Below are positions 49,023 through 58,885 of a DNA stretch of 64,000 nucleotides, one piece after another. The stretch lies in contig JAAVDX010000032.1 of assembly GCA_014801585.1 (NCBI GenBank), positions 1 to 64,000 of the forward strand. Direction: 5' to 3'. Source of the DNA: Bacteroides sp. Lineage in GTDB: Bacteria > Bacteroidota > Bacteroidia > Bacteroidales > Muribaculaceae. How positions within the stretch are numbered: position 1 is the stretch's first letter; the number at the start of each line of letters is the position of its first letter. Both the position numbers and the translations under genes were made by a program. The notes beneath the pieces were generated by a model, which saw only the letters and a program-made list of their open reading frames with translations, was not told where the DNA came from and did no database searches.

Positions 49023-49637
49023 TTAGTCGGCATAAAGGTCGGGATGAGATCCGATATATCTTATTACGGCTGCGGGGACGGGGAGATTCATCGTCAATGT
49101 GAGGTCATTTCTCCTGCCTTGGGCAATCATTCGTCTGACCTGAGTGGAAGAATATGGAAATTCTTCAACTCCTTTCAGAAGGCTGACTCCCTGGGGGAGC
49201 GGATCGGGAATAGCCGAATCGGGACGGGGATAGACTATCAAACCGAAGTCTTTCAGTATCACTTCGGGCGATTTCCAACGCTGGAGGTTAGCAAGGTTAT
49301 CCCCTCCCCCGATCCATACGAATCTGACGTCGGGATAAATCTGTGAAAGTCGCTTCAGGGTGTCTACCGTATAGGACGGCCGCGGCAGCGAAAATTCAAA
49401 ATCGCTCACCTTTATCCGCTCCTTTTCATCGTCTGTGAGCGAATCTACGGCGAGTCGGACCATTTCGAGACGTGCCGATTCGGGAGCGTGAAGCGCACCA
49501 CGTTTCAGCGGATTCTCAGGCGACACCATCAGCCACACCTCATCGAGCCCGCACTCACGCAAAGCTCCGCGGGCAACCGCCAGATGCCCTTCATGGATAG
49601 GATCAAAACTCCCGCCAAAGATTCCGATCTTACGCAT
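49023..49637 (-). CDS. nadD: Nicotinate-nucleotide adenylyltransferase
   Basis: IGIFGGSFDPIHEGHLAVA, WIGGGDNLANLQRW, YSSTQVR; start MRKIG at 49637. Confidence 0.94.
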   Translation of the reverse strand: MRKIGIFGGSFDPIHEGHLAVARGALRECGLDEVWLMVSPENPLKRGALHAPESARLEMVRLAVDSLTDDEKERIKVSDFEFSLPRPSYTVDTLKRLSQIYPDVRFVWIGGGDNLANLQRWKSPEVILKDFGLIVYPRPDSAIPDPLPQGVSLLKGVEEFPYSSTQVRRMIAQGRRNDLTLTMNLPVPAAVIRYIGSHPDLYAD

Positions 49638-49724
49638 TTCCCGTATTAGCTGAATTTCCTGCATATCCCGAAGCGCCCTGCTAAGAACAGTCAAATAAAG
49701 TCATCATTAATGTCTTTACCCCAA

Positions 49725-49796
49725 CTACTTATTCAAGTTGCGCAAGTTCAAGTCTCGAAGCAGATCTTATTACTTATTACTTATTACTTATTACTT
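49725..49796 (-). repeat. AAGTAAT-heptamer repeat, copy 6 (overlaps the stop codon of gmk)
   Basis: Minus strand GAAGTAATAAGTAATAAGTAATAAGTAATAAG. Confidence 0.9.
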
Positions 49797-50364
49797 CAGA
49801 CTTGATAAAGGCCTTTATCAAGTCTGCGACTTTCTCGGCGGCGGCATCGATATCGTCGTTTACCACCTGCTCATCATAGCTGTCGGCGAATCCGAGTTCA
49901 TATTCAGCCTTACCGAGACGGCGGGCTATCGTCTCGTCAGAATCCGTAGCCCGACCTCTGAGCCGACGTTCCAGTTCCTCAAGACTCGGAGGAAGAATGA
50001 AGATCGACAGAGCAGAATCACCGAAACAGCGCTTTACGTTGAGTCCTCCCTTCACGTCAATATCCATGATAAGATTCCGACCTTCTGACGTGACACGCTC
50101 TACTTCGCTCTTAAGAGTACCGTAGCAAGTGCCGGGATATACCTCTTCCCATTCTACAAACTCTCCGGCCTCAACCCGGTCGGAGAATTCCTGAGAAGTG
50201 AGGAAGTAATATTCCTTGCCGTGCTGCTCTTCGCCGCGCGGCGCACGGCTCGTAGCTGAGATCGAAAAACCGAGACGTAGTTCCGGTCGGTCGATGAGGC
50301 GCCGGATAATGGTGGATTTGCCTGTGCCGGAGGGGGCGGAAAGTATGATTATCTTACCTTTCAT
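49777..50364 (-). CDS. gmk: Guanylate kinase
   Basis: LSAPSGTGKSTIIRRL, SATSRAPRGEEQHGKEYYFL. Confidence 0.96.
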   Translation of the reverse strand: MKGKIIILSAPSGTGKSTIIRRLIDRPELRLGFSISATSRAPRGEEQHGKEYYFLTSQEFSDRVEAGEFVEWEEVYPGTCYGTLKSEVERVTSEGRNLIMDIDVKGGLNVKRCFGDSALSIFILPPSLEELERRLRGRATDSDETIARRLGKAEYELGFADSYDEQVVNDDIDAAAEKVADLIKAFIKSEVISNK

Positions 50365-50376
50365 CTTGCGGAGGAT

Positions 50377-51267
50377 TTACAAAACGTTAAGCACCTGTTC
50401 TTTAATCTGTTCCAGTTCATCTTTCATGCCGACTACGATCTTCTGCATGTCGGCATTATTGCTTTTCGAACCGAGAGTATTGATTTCCCGGCCCATCTCC
50501 TGGGCGATGAAACCGAGTTTCTTACCCTGACCGGCTTCAGGACGTGGCGAGTCGGCCGCTCCGAGAGTGGCAAGGAAATAGTCGAGATGCGAACGCAGAC
50601 GCAGCTTCTCTTCGCTGACGTCGAGTTTTTCTATATAAAATATGAGTTCCTGTTCGAGGCGTCCCTTATCGTAGTCGACTCCGCGCAAGGAAGCCAATTG
50701 CTCCTCCAGACGTTGACGAATTTTCTCGACGCGACTTTTCTCAAACGGTTCTACCTTCTCAAGCAAAGCGCGGATATTTGCAATCTTCTCGCAGAAGAAT
50801 TTGTAGAGCTTGGCACCCTCAGTGATGCGGAAATCTGTCAGAGCCTCAAGCGCTATGCGCAGAGCTTCAAGAAAGGCAGCTTTATCGGTGTCGGCTGCTT
50901 CTTCAGTCTTCGACTGCCACACTTCCGGCAGACGTAACAGGGAGGCATACCAATCGGAGGGTTCGGGCAGCCCAAGTTCCTCCTTCATGCGGGAAATCTG
51001 AGCCTTATAGTTGGCGAGAGTCGGAAGATTCAGAGAGAGAGTCTCGGAAGCGGCCGTATGCTCAACCTGCACAGCCATTTCGACCTTTCCGCGTTCAAGC
51101 ACTTTCGAAGCGACGTTGCGAGCCTCAATCTCCATCTCGCGGAAATAAGACGGCACGCGCATAAACAGATCCAACTGTTTGGAATTTAAAGATTTCACCT
51201 CAATGGTGATTTTCTTACTCGCAGATTCGGCGCTCCCGCGTCCGAATCCTGTCATCGACAATATCAT
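50377..51267 (-). CDS. YicC/YloC family protein
   Basis: MILSMTGFGRGSAES start; C-terminus GKKLGFIAQEMGREINTLGSKSNNADMQKIVVGMKDELEQIKEQVLNV. Confidence 0.93.
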   Translation of the reverse strand: MILSMTGFGRGSAESASKKITIEVKSLNSKQLDLFMRVPSYFREMEIEARNVASKVLERGKVEMAVQVEHTAASETLSLNLPTLANYKAQISRMKEELGLPEPSDWYASLLRLPEVWQSKTEEAADTDKAAFLEALRIALEALTDFRITEGAKLYKFFCEKIANIRALLEKVEPFEKSRVEKIRQRLEEQLASLRGVDYDKGRLEQELIFYIEKLDVSEEKLRLRSHLDYFLATLGAADSPRPEAGQGKKLGFIAQEMGREINTLGSKSNNADMQKIVVGMKDELEQIKEQVLNVL

Positions 51268-51496
51268 GGATTTATTGCTAAATAGTTTCGGGTTGTGCTG
51301 ATGAAGCCGGAGCATATAACGTGTCATATAAGCAATCGGCCTCATCCTGACTAATCACCCAACAACCAATCCTAACTAATGCAAAATTAATAAAAATCTC
51401 CATAATTTCCAAGAACTCAAATTGTACTTGCCCAAAACTGCTCTCAACATCCACCCCTATCCCATATATTTCACACGCCTATACCATATGTCTGAA

Positions 51497-52765
51497 TCAG
51501 ATGAAGTTTTCGAACTCCCACGCCGAGAGATGCCTTACTCCGTCGCGCATCTGGAAAGTGTCTTCGTCCATCGTGACGAGAATTTTTTCTCCTTCTCCCT
51601 TGATGCCTTTGAATGCACCGTATTCTCTTTCTGCAGTCGGATGGTCTTCCACACTGTATGCTACCTGCACATATAGGATTCGTCTCCCCATAGTAGCGAC
51701 AAAGTCAACTTCTGCATTGTGCAGCACACCGGTATTTACTTGATACCCTTTTCTTAACAATATCAAGTAAACTATTCCCTCCAGAGTATACCCCCTGCCA
51801 TAGGCTGCCGTTGGAAACAGATAATTATGATAAGCTTGATCGTTGGGATAGATCTTGAAATTACCTCCAAGCAGTTCTTTTCCTGAAATATTATAGCGTA
51901 CCGATTTATGCAATAAAAACGCTTCCTGAAGGTATTCTATATATGATGCGATCGTGTCGTAACTTGCTTTGCTGCCGCGTCCTTTCATATATTTGACAAT
52001 ACCTGTGACCGACACCATGCTGGATGCGTTATTGACAAGATATGAAAATATACGCTCAAGCAAGGCGACATCTTTTATGGCGTATCTCCTTACAATGTCT
52101 TTAAGCATTATTGAATCCCTGAGACCTTCCACATATCGTTGCTTTACGTCGAAATCAGGCAGATTGATGAGTTCCGGCAGTCCACCGTCTTTAAGGTATT
52201 TCAGAAAAGATGTTCTGTTTTTTTCTTCATTCATGACTCCGATATATTCTGAAAACGAGAACGGATACACCGTCATGTCGACGTATCTGCCTGACAGCAA
52301 GGTTGCCAGTTCTCCCGACAGTAGACGGGAGTTGGATCCTGATAAGAAGACTTCGGTTTCGAAAATATAATCCTGGGATAAGGAATTTACAGTCTTTTCC
52401 CATCCGTCGATGTCCTGTACTTCATCTATGAAGATATGCACTCGGCCATTGACCGCAATCTTTTTGCGATACGTCTCAATTAATTTATTTAGATCATTGT
52501 GCGTCTGTAGAAAATCAAAAGCGGATAGTTCCCTGTTGATGAATAGTATATTACGTCTCTCTACCCCCATGTCGATCAATTGCATGGCCAATTGCCGCAT
52601 GATATAGCTTTTGCCTGAACGCCGTTGCCCCGTAAGGATTTTCACCAGCCTGTTACCGGTAAATTTGATAAGTTTTTCTGTATATTCTTTCCGTGGATAA
52701 CCTATCGGGAGTATTTTCCCGTCCCAAATATTATAGGGTGCTATTTTATTGAGAATTTCGTCCAT
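51497..52765 (-). CDS. AAA ATPase with DUF4143 C-terminal domain
   Basis: ILTGQRRSGKSYIMRQLA (P-loop), VHIFIDEVQDIDGWEK, FLSGSNSRLLSGELATLLSGRYVDMTVYPFSFSEY; start MDEILNKI at 52765. Confidence 0.9.
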   Translation of the reverse strand: MDEILNKIAPYNIWDGKILPIGYPRKEYTEKLIKFTGNRLVKILTGQRRSGKSYIMRQLAMQLIDMGVERRNILFINRELSAFDFLQTHNDLNKLIETYRKKIAVNGRVHIFIDEVQDIDGWEKTVNSLSQDYIFETEVFLSGSNSRLLSGELATLLSGRYVDMTVYPFSFSEYIGVMNEEKNRTSFLKYLKDGGLPELINLPDFDVKQRYVEGLRDSIMLKDIVRRYAIKDVALLERIFSYLVNNASSMVSVTGIVKYMKGRGSKASYDTIASYIEYLQEAFLLHKSVRYNISGKELLGGNFKIYPNDQAYHNYLFPTAAYGRGYTLEGIVYLILLRKGYQVNTGVLHNAEVDFVATMGRRILYVQVAYSVEDHPTAEREYGAFKGIKGEGEKILVTMDEDTFQMRDGVRHLSAWEFENFI

Positions 52766-52910
52766 ATTCAATTTTTTTACAAATATAATAAAAAAATTCG
52801 TCCAAAGACGAATTTTTCGACATAATAAGTGATTTTTTCGAGCATGGACGAAAATTATAGTATAATGTTTGAAATTTTCGAGTACAGTCGAAAATTCCGG
52901 TGGTTTGCTT
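52751..52910. promoter_or_regulatory. Four-unit 40-bp-periodic palindromic array over the promoter and start of the AAA ATPase gene
   Basis: AATTTTCG-N8-CGAAAATT-type inverted repeats centred at 52804.5, 52844.5, 52884.5; degenerate unit centred at 52764.5; -7 box TATATTTG on minus strand at 52780-52787. Confidence 0.85.
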
Positions 52911-53016
52911 ATCAAGCCTAACTAAAAATACCCTAAAATAGGTCCTGATTTCTTTCGATCAGCAAAAAAATTGCAACTTTGTGGAAATTAAACATGATTT
53001 TTACTTTGTACCGTTG

Positions 53017-53024
53017 TATCTTTG
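53017..53024 (+). promoter_or_regulatory. Bacteroidetes-type -7 box (TATCTTTG), no long CDS immediately downstream
   Basis: ccgttgTATCTTTGcatcgg. Confidence 0.45.
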
Positions 53025-53481
53025 CATCGGATTTAGAATGTTTCATTAATTTTAGTATCTTTACTCCCCCGAATAAGCATGCCGCTGTTAGAGATGCTTT
53101 CGTAATAGAGGAGAAACATCAGGATTTTTGATTTCTTCAAATCCATTTCTATATTACATTCTCCACAGAGAAAAAGAAGAATCATCTGAATGGATGAATG
53201 GCGTATAGATAAATATAATCAATGTAGTAACTTATAGATAACAAATCGTAAATATATGGGATTTTTTGGAAAATGGAACTACGCAGGATTTTATCGTCGG
53301 GCCTTATGACAATGGGCGATCTGAATGCCGGAGGCGGCAGCGGCGGATTAAATCCGGCCGGAGCTATACCCGGGATAAATATGATTATTCTTGTAAAGGC
53401 TATCTGAAAAGCTATATGCGAAATTAGCTTAGTTAGCAATTTTTTTCTCTTTTTACAATCTGTTTTCTCACATTTTTTGTT

Positions 53482-53489
53482 ACTTTTGT
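53482..53489 (+). promoter_or_regulatory. Probable -7 box (TACTTTTG) for the phosphohexomutase gene
   Basis: tttttgtTACTTTTGtagactc about 85 nt before the ATG. Confidence 0.5.
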
Positions 53490-53573
53490 AGACTCAAACG
53501 TGCCCTCGGTGCGTTCAGCTCTCTCCCTCCCCTCTGATCAGGAACAAATTAACCCAATATATTAGATTATAAT

Positions 53574-55325
53574 ATGGAAAACGAAGCATTGCTGAAAGAA
53601 TGTGTCGAGCGCGCTCAGAAGTGGCTCGGCCCTCAGTATGATGAAGAGACCCGCAAGGAAGTGCAGGCTCTTCTCGACAATGAAGACAAGAGCGGTCTGA
53701 TCGACGCTTTCTACAAGGATCTTGAATTCGGCACAGGCGGCCTGCGCGGTATTATGGGCGCCGGCACCAACCGCATGAATATCTATACAGTAGGCGCTGC
53801 GACTCAGGGCCTGGCCAATTACCTGAAGGACTGCTTCAAAGATCTGCCTCAGATTTCCGTAGCCGTAGGCCATGACGTGCGCAACAATTCCCGCAAGTTT
53901 GCCGAAATGGTGGCTGATATCTTCTCCGCCAACGGTATCAAGGTCTACCTCTTCGATGGTTGCCGCCCCACTCCGGAAGTTTCTTTCGCCATCCGCCATC
54001 TCGGCTGCCAGAGCGGCGTCAACATCACTGCTTCCCACAACCCGAAGGAGTACAATGGCTATAAGGCATACTGGAGCGACGGCGCTCAGATGATCGCACC
54101 CCATGACGTGGAGACTATCGCCTACGTCAACGCAATCACTTCCGTCGACCAGATCAAATTCACTCCCAATAAGGATCTTATTCAGATCATCGGTAAGGAT
54201 GTCGACGAACCGTATCTGGAGGCTATCCATGGTCTGTCGCTCTCGCCTGAGATCGATGCCAAGCACGCTGACATGAAGATTGTCTACACCCCGATCCACG
54301 GCACAGGTTCTACACTGATGTATGATTCTCTCGCTCGCTGGGGATTCAAGAATATCATCCATGTGCCCGAGCAGGACGTGCAGGATGGCAATTTCTCTAC
54401 CGTAGTATCCCCCAACCCGGAGAATGCGGAAGCGATGTCGATGGGTATTGCAAAAGCCAAGGAGACAGGTGCAAGCCTCGTGCTCGCTTCCGACCCTGAC
54501 GCTGACCGAATCGGCCTCGTGGTGCGCGACAAGAACGGCAACTATCAGCTCGTCAACGGCAACCAGATCGTAATGATCTTCCTCTATTACCTCATCACCC
54601 GCAACGTTGAGCTTGGCAAGATCACCGGTAAGGAATACTGCGTGAAGACCATCGTGACTACAGAGACTATCAAGCGCATCGCTGATGCCAACAACGTAAC
54701 CTGCTACGATTGCTTCACAGGGTTCAAATGGATTGCCGACGTAATGCGCAATCTTGAAGGCGAAGCCCGATATCTCGGCGGCGGCGAAGAGAGCTACGGC
54801 TTCCTCGCTGAGACTTTCTGTCGCGATAAGGACTCTGTATCGGCTATCTCGCTGATGTGTGAGATCGCTGCATGGGCAGCAGAACGCGGTCAGGACCTCT
54901 ACGAAATGCTTATCGATATCTATGCTCAGTACGGATTCTCCCGTGAGCGTGGCGTAAGCGTAGTGCGTCCGGGCAAGACAGGTGCGGATGAAATCGTGGC
55001 TATGATGAAGAACTTCCGCGAGAATCCTCCGAAGGAGCTGGCAGGGTCGCCGGTAGTCGTAATCAAAGACTATGCCGATCTTAACTGCCGCGACCTAAAG
55101 ACAGGGGATGTAGAGAAGATGAACTTCCCTACTACTTCCAACGTACTTCAGTTCTTCACAGAGGCCGGTGACAAGGTATCAATCCGTCCTTCCGGCACCG
55201 AACCGAAGATCAAATTCTACATCGAGGTGCGCGAAGACATGCCTTCTAAGGAGGCTTACGAAGAGACCGTAGCCAAGGCTGACGCTCACATCGATCAGGT
55301 ACTCGCTGACCTCGGAGTAAAGTAA
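53574..55325 (+). CDS. Phospho-sugar mutase (phosphoglucomutase/phosphomannomutase family)
   Basis: TASHNPKEYNGYKAYWSDGAQ, DPDADRIGL, GGGEESYGFL, RPSGTEPKIKFYIEV. Confidence 0.95.
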   Translation: MENEALLKECVERAQKWLGPQYDEETRKEVQALLDNEDKSGLIDAFYKDLEFGTGGLRGIMGAGTNRMNIYTVGAATQGLANYLKDCFKDLPQISVAVGHDVRNNSRKFAEMVADIFSANGIKVYLFDGCRPTPEVSFAIRHLGCQSGVNITASHNPKEYNGYKAYWSDGAQMIAPHDVETIAYVNAITSVDQIKFTPNKDLIQIIGKDVDEPYLEAIHGLSLSPEIDAKHADMKIVYTPIHGTGSTLMYDSLARWGFKNIIHVPEQDVQDGNFSTVVSPNPENAEAMSMGIAKAKETGASLVLASDPDADRIGLVVRDKNGNYQLVNGNQIVMIFLYYLITRNVELGKITGKEYCVKTIVTTETIKRIADANNVTCYDCFTGFKWIADVMRNLEGEARYLGGGEESYGFLAETFCRDKDSVSAISLMCEIAAWAAERGQDLYEMLIDIYAQYGFSRERGVSVVRPGKTGADEIVAMMKNFRENPPKELAGSPVVVIKDYADLNCRDLKTGDVEKMNFPTTSNVLQFFTEAGDKVSIRPSGTEPKIKFYIEVREDMPSKEAYEETVAKADAHIDQVLADLGVK

Positions 55326-55384
55326 AACCAATCTTCCAACTGACTATTAGCCGGTTATAGTATCCGGCAACTCACACAAGACAG

Positions 55385-55428
55385 ATATCCCCCGGCGACT
55401 CCGCATAACGACGACCGCCGGGGGATAT
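55385..55428. terminator. Terminator hairpin downstream of the phospho-sugar mutase
   Basis: atatcccccggcg ... cgccgggggatat. Confidence 0.82.
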
Positions 55429-55484
55429 TACTACCCGTCAGGCAATAGAAGAACATCTCCCCAAAAACTCCCAACCAACCCCTC

Positions 55485-56057
55485 ATGGCTAAAACTACCT
55501 GGAAAGCCGGCACTATGGTATATCCGGCTCCGGCTGCGATCGTCACTTGTGGCGACTCACCCGAAAACTGGAATATGCTGACCGTAGCCTGGACCGGCAC
55601 CATCTGCACTAACCCTGCGATGCTCTATATCAGCGTCCGTCCCGAGCGTCATTCCTATCCCCTGCTGGTCAGCAATATGGAATTCACCCTTAATCTCACC
55701 ACCGATTCCATGGCACGTGCTACGGATTGGGTCGGAGTGCGCTCAGGCCGTGACTACGACAAATGGAAAGAGACCGGACTGACTCCCCTGCAAGGAGAAA
55801 TGGTGAAATCTCCCACAATCGAGGAATCTCCTCTCTCGATCGAATGTCGGATCAAAGAGATTCTGCATCTCGGAAGTCACGACATGATGATAGCCGACGT
55901 GCTCTGCATCCGCGCCGACGACCGATACATCAATCCCACGACCGGAGCCCTCTCCCTGAAAGACGCAGGTCTTATGGCCTACGCCCACGGAGGCTACTAC
56001 CAACTCGGCAACCTCATCGGCACATTCGGTTTCTCTGTCCGCAAAAAACCGAAATAG
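55485..56057 (+). CDS. Flavin reductase family protein
   Basis: NMLTVAWTGTICTNPAMLYISVRPERHSYPLLV...EFTLNL. Confidence 0.85.
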   Translation: MAKTTWKAGTMVYPAPAAIVTCGDSPENWNMLTVAWTGTICTNPAMLYISVRPERHSYPLLVSNMEFTLNLTTDSMARATDWVGVRSGRDYDKWKETGLTPLQGEMVKSPTIEESPLSIECRIKEILHLGSHDMMIADVLCIRADDRYINPTTGALSLKDAGLMAYAHGGYYQLGNLIGTFGFSVRKKPK

Positions 56058-56234
56058 ATTCCCACAGATTCTACCTGCAAGCGCCGGACTTTCTAAAAAA
56101 TAACTGCCGCTCTCTCTTGCGAATTTAAGAAACTCTGATTAACTTTGCCATTTGAATGAAATTCGGAAGTCGGCGCCAGGATGCTTCTGTCTCCACTCCG
56201 ACAACTCCATAATGTTTTTTTGAATTCATCTCGA

Positions 56235-58661
56235 ATGAACCTTAAAAATCTCAAAAACAACAACAAGCTTTCCTCTCAGAATAAGATAGTGAAATGGCTC
56301 TGGATCTCTTTTTTGGGATTCGGATTTATCATTGCACTGCTGCTGCTCCTTATTTATAATGGCGTAATCGGATACATGCCTCCTATTGAGGAACTTGAAG
56401 ATCCCCATGATAAACTGGCATCGGTAGTCTACGCTTCTGACGGCACGACTGAACTCGGGCGATACTTTGCCGGAGCCGGCAATCGCGTCTACAACGATTA
56501 TGACGCCGTATCACCTCACGTGATCGACGCTCTTATCGCTACGGAGGATGCTCGCTACATGCAACACTCGGGAGTCGACTTCATGGCTCTCGGCCGAACA
56601 ATGGTGAAGACCCTCCTGCTTCGCGACAAGTCATCGGGCGGAGGTTCGACAATCACCCAGCAGCTCGCCAAGCAGCTGTATTCCCGCCCGTCGAACAATA
56701 TGTTCAAGCGCGCGCTCCAGAAACCTATAGAATGGATGATTGCTATCAAGCTTGAAAGATTCTATACGAAAGATGAGATTATCAACATGTATCTCAACCG
56801 TTTTGACTTTCTCAACAACGCAGTCGGCATCAAGACTGCCGCCAACGTATATTTCGGCAAAGAGCCCGATCAGCTCACACTGACCGAAGCCGCAATGCTC
56901 GTAGGCATGCTGAAGAATCCGGCCTATTACAACCCCCTGCGCCATCCGGAGCGCACCCTCAACCGACGCAACACCGTCATTGACCAAATGGTAAAAGCCG
57001 GTTATCTGACGTCGTCGGAAGCAGCCGTCTATAAGGCTCAGCCGCTTGACCTTGACTATCACAAGGTTGACCATCGCGAAGGTGGCGCTCCCTATCTGCG
57101 CGAAGAGATCCGCCGTATGATGACGGCAAAGAAGCCCGAGCGTCCCAATAGCGCCAGCTACTCATCTCAGCTCGCATATAATATAGCCTACGGCAATTAT
57201 ACCACCGATTCTACCCTTTGGGAAGATAATCCTCTCTACGGCTGGATTCTCAAGAATCCCAAACCGGATGGCTCCTACTATGACCTTTACACAGACGGCC
57301 TTCGCATCTACTCCACTATCGACGTGACAATGCAGCAATATGCCGAAGAAGCCGTATGGCAACACCTTGGAGGCACCCTGCAGCCTGCATTCGATGCAGA
57401 ACATCGGGGTCGGGCTACGGGACCCTACACAGTCGGCACCGACCTTTCGGCCGACGGCGCCCGAAAACTTATCCGCCAGGCTATGAAGCAGACCGACCGC
57501 TGGCGCAAGATGGCAGCCGCCGGAAAGTCAGAGGCCGAGATTGAAAGCTCTTTCCGAGAGAAGTATCAGATGGATATCTTCGCATACGTCCGCGATGCCA
57601 AGGGAAAAATCGTACCGGGCACAAAGACAGTGACGATGTCGCCCTACGACTCTCTGCTCTACATGAAATCAATCCTGCGCACCGGCATGATGTCGATGGA
57701 TCCTACTACGGGCTACGTCAAAGCCTACGTCGGAGGACCGGATTTCACCTACTTCCAATATGACATGGTATCGCGCGGTAAGCGACAAGTAGGTTCGACG
57801 GCCAAGCCTTTCCTTTATGCGATGGCCTTCGAGCAGGATTATGACCCCTGCGATCTTTTCAGTAATACGCAACCTAACTTCGGAGGTTGGATGCCGAGAA
57901 GTTCAAGCGGAGGACGCGCCGGACAGATGGTAGATCTGCGATGGGCCCTGACCACATCCAACAACTGGATATCGGCCCGCCTGATCAACGAACTGAAAGT
58001 GCCCAACTTCGTCAACAAGCTTCGCATGTATGGCATATCCGGATATCTGATTCCCAACCATACGCTGTCGCTCGGCTCGTTTGACGCCTCGGTGCGTGAG
58101 ATGGTAGGCGGATATTCCACGTTTGCCAACAAAGGCATCCGCGTCGACCCGGTATTCGTCACCCGCATTGAAGACAATCAGGGCAACGTAATCTACTCCC
58201 CCACAGCCCATCGAACCGAAGCCCTTTCCGAGCTGGGATCGTACCGCATCACGGACGTACTCTTCGACGTTGTCGATAAAGGTACGGGTCGCGGTCTGCG
58301 CGGATCCTACGGAATCACTGCACAGATGGGAGGCAAGACAGGTACGACCAACTCCAACTCCGATGCATGGTTTATGGGCTTCACCCCAGATCTCGTCACG
58401 GGAGTATGGGTAGGCGGTGAAGAGCGAAACATCCGTTTCTCCAATGGAGCTATCGGTCAGGGTGCACGCGCGGCTCTCCCGATCTATGGTCTTTTCATGA
58501 AAAAAGTCTATTCCAATCCCAAACTTCCCTATCATCAGGATGCCAAATTTGAATTCCCCGACGACTTCACGCCCTGCGAAGGCGGCAGAGGCGGAGGAGG
58601 CGGAGGCCGAACCAGCCAGGCATTCGAAATGACGGAAAGCACAGAGGGAATCTTCGATTAG
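56235..58661 (+). CDS. Class A penicillin-binding protein (PBP1A-type)
   Basis: ATEDARYMQHSGVDFMALGR, GGSTITQQLAKQLY (GT51), RQVGSTAKPFLYAMAFE, GGKTGTTNSNSDAWFMGFTP. Confidence 0.95.
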   Translation: MNLKNLKNNNKLSSQNKIVKWLWISFLGFGFIIALLLLLIYNGVIGYMPPIEELEDPHDKLASVVYASDGTTELGRYFAGAGNRVYNDYDAVSPHVIDALIATEDARYMQHSGVDFMALGRTMVKTLLLRDKSSGGGSTITQQLAKQLYSRPSNNMFKRALQKPIEWMIAIKLERFYTKDEIINMYLNRFDFLNNAVGIKTAANVYFGKEPDQLTLTEAAMLVGMLKNPAYYNPLRHPERTLNRRNTVIDQMVKAGYLTSSEAAVYKAQPLDLDYHKVDHREGGAPYLREEIRRMMTAKKPERPNSASYSSQLAYNIAYGNYTTDSTLWEDNPLYGWILKNPKPDGSYYDLYTDGLRIYSTIDVTMQQYAEEAVWQHLGGTLQPAFDAEHRGRATGPYTVGTDLSADGARKLIRQAMKQTDRWRKMAAAGKSEAEIESSFREKYQMDIFAYVRDAKGKIVPGTKTVTMSPYDSLLYMKSILRTGMMSMDPTTGYVKAYVGGPDFTYFQYDMVSRGKRQVGSTAKPFLYAMAFEQDYDPCDLFSNTQPNFGGWMPRSSSGGRAGQMVDLRWALTTSNNWISARLINELKVPNFVNKLRMYGISGYLIPNHTLSLGSFDASVREMVGGYSTFANKGIRVDPVFVTRIEDNQGNVIYSPTAHRTEALSELGSYRITDVLFDVVDKGTGRGLRGSYGITAQMGGKTGTTNSNSDAWFMGFTPDLVTGVWVGGEERNIRFSNGAIGQGARAALPIYGLFMKKVYSNPKLPYHQDAKFEFPDDFTPCEGGRGGGGGGRTSQAFEMTESTEGIFD

Positions 58662-58743
58662 CAGGGTATTGACCGTTAAAAAATAGCCTCCAATCGAAAA
58701 AAAATACCGATTTTTTTCCGTATTTCAAAAAATTGATATAATT

Positions 58744-58781
58744 TAGCGTCCGAAGTGGTCAGCAGACTTCTTCGGACGCTA
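58744..58781 (+). terminator. Terminator hairpin downstream of the PBP gene
   Basis: tagcgtccgaag / cttcggacgcta, then cttttc. Confidence 0.75.
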
Positions 58782-58790
58782 CTTTTCAAA

Positions 58791-58830
58791 GTAATAAGTA
58801 GTCAGTAAAAAACTTATGCTTCGCAAGCAG
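58791..58830 (+). repeat. AAGTAAT-type repeat, copy 7 (degenerate)
   Basis: aagtaataagtagtcagtaaaaaacttatgcttcgcaag. Confidence 0.5.
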
Positions 58831-58885
58831 AACTTGCAAATCGTAAACAACTTAAATCTGATAAATCACTAACAAACACAATCAC

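Noticed and set aside
52751-52910. CRISPR-like array
   Set aside because: The 40-bp periodicity is real, but the conserved part is a short palindrome, the 8-nt centres and linkers vary without spacer character, and the array overlaps a promoter and start codon; an operator array fits better.
58560-58661. Gly-rich GGRGGGGGGRTSQ tail of PBP1A
   Set aside because: Low-complexity tails are common in this protein family; not informative.
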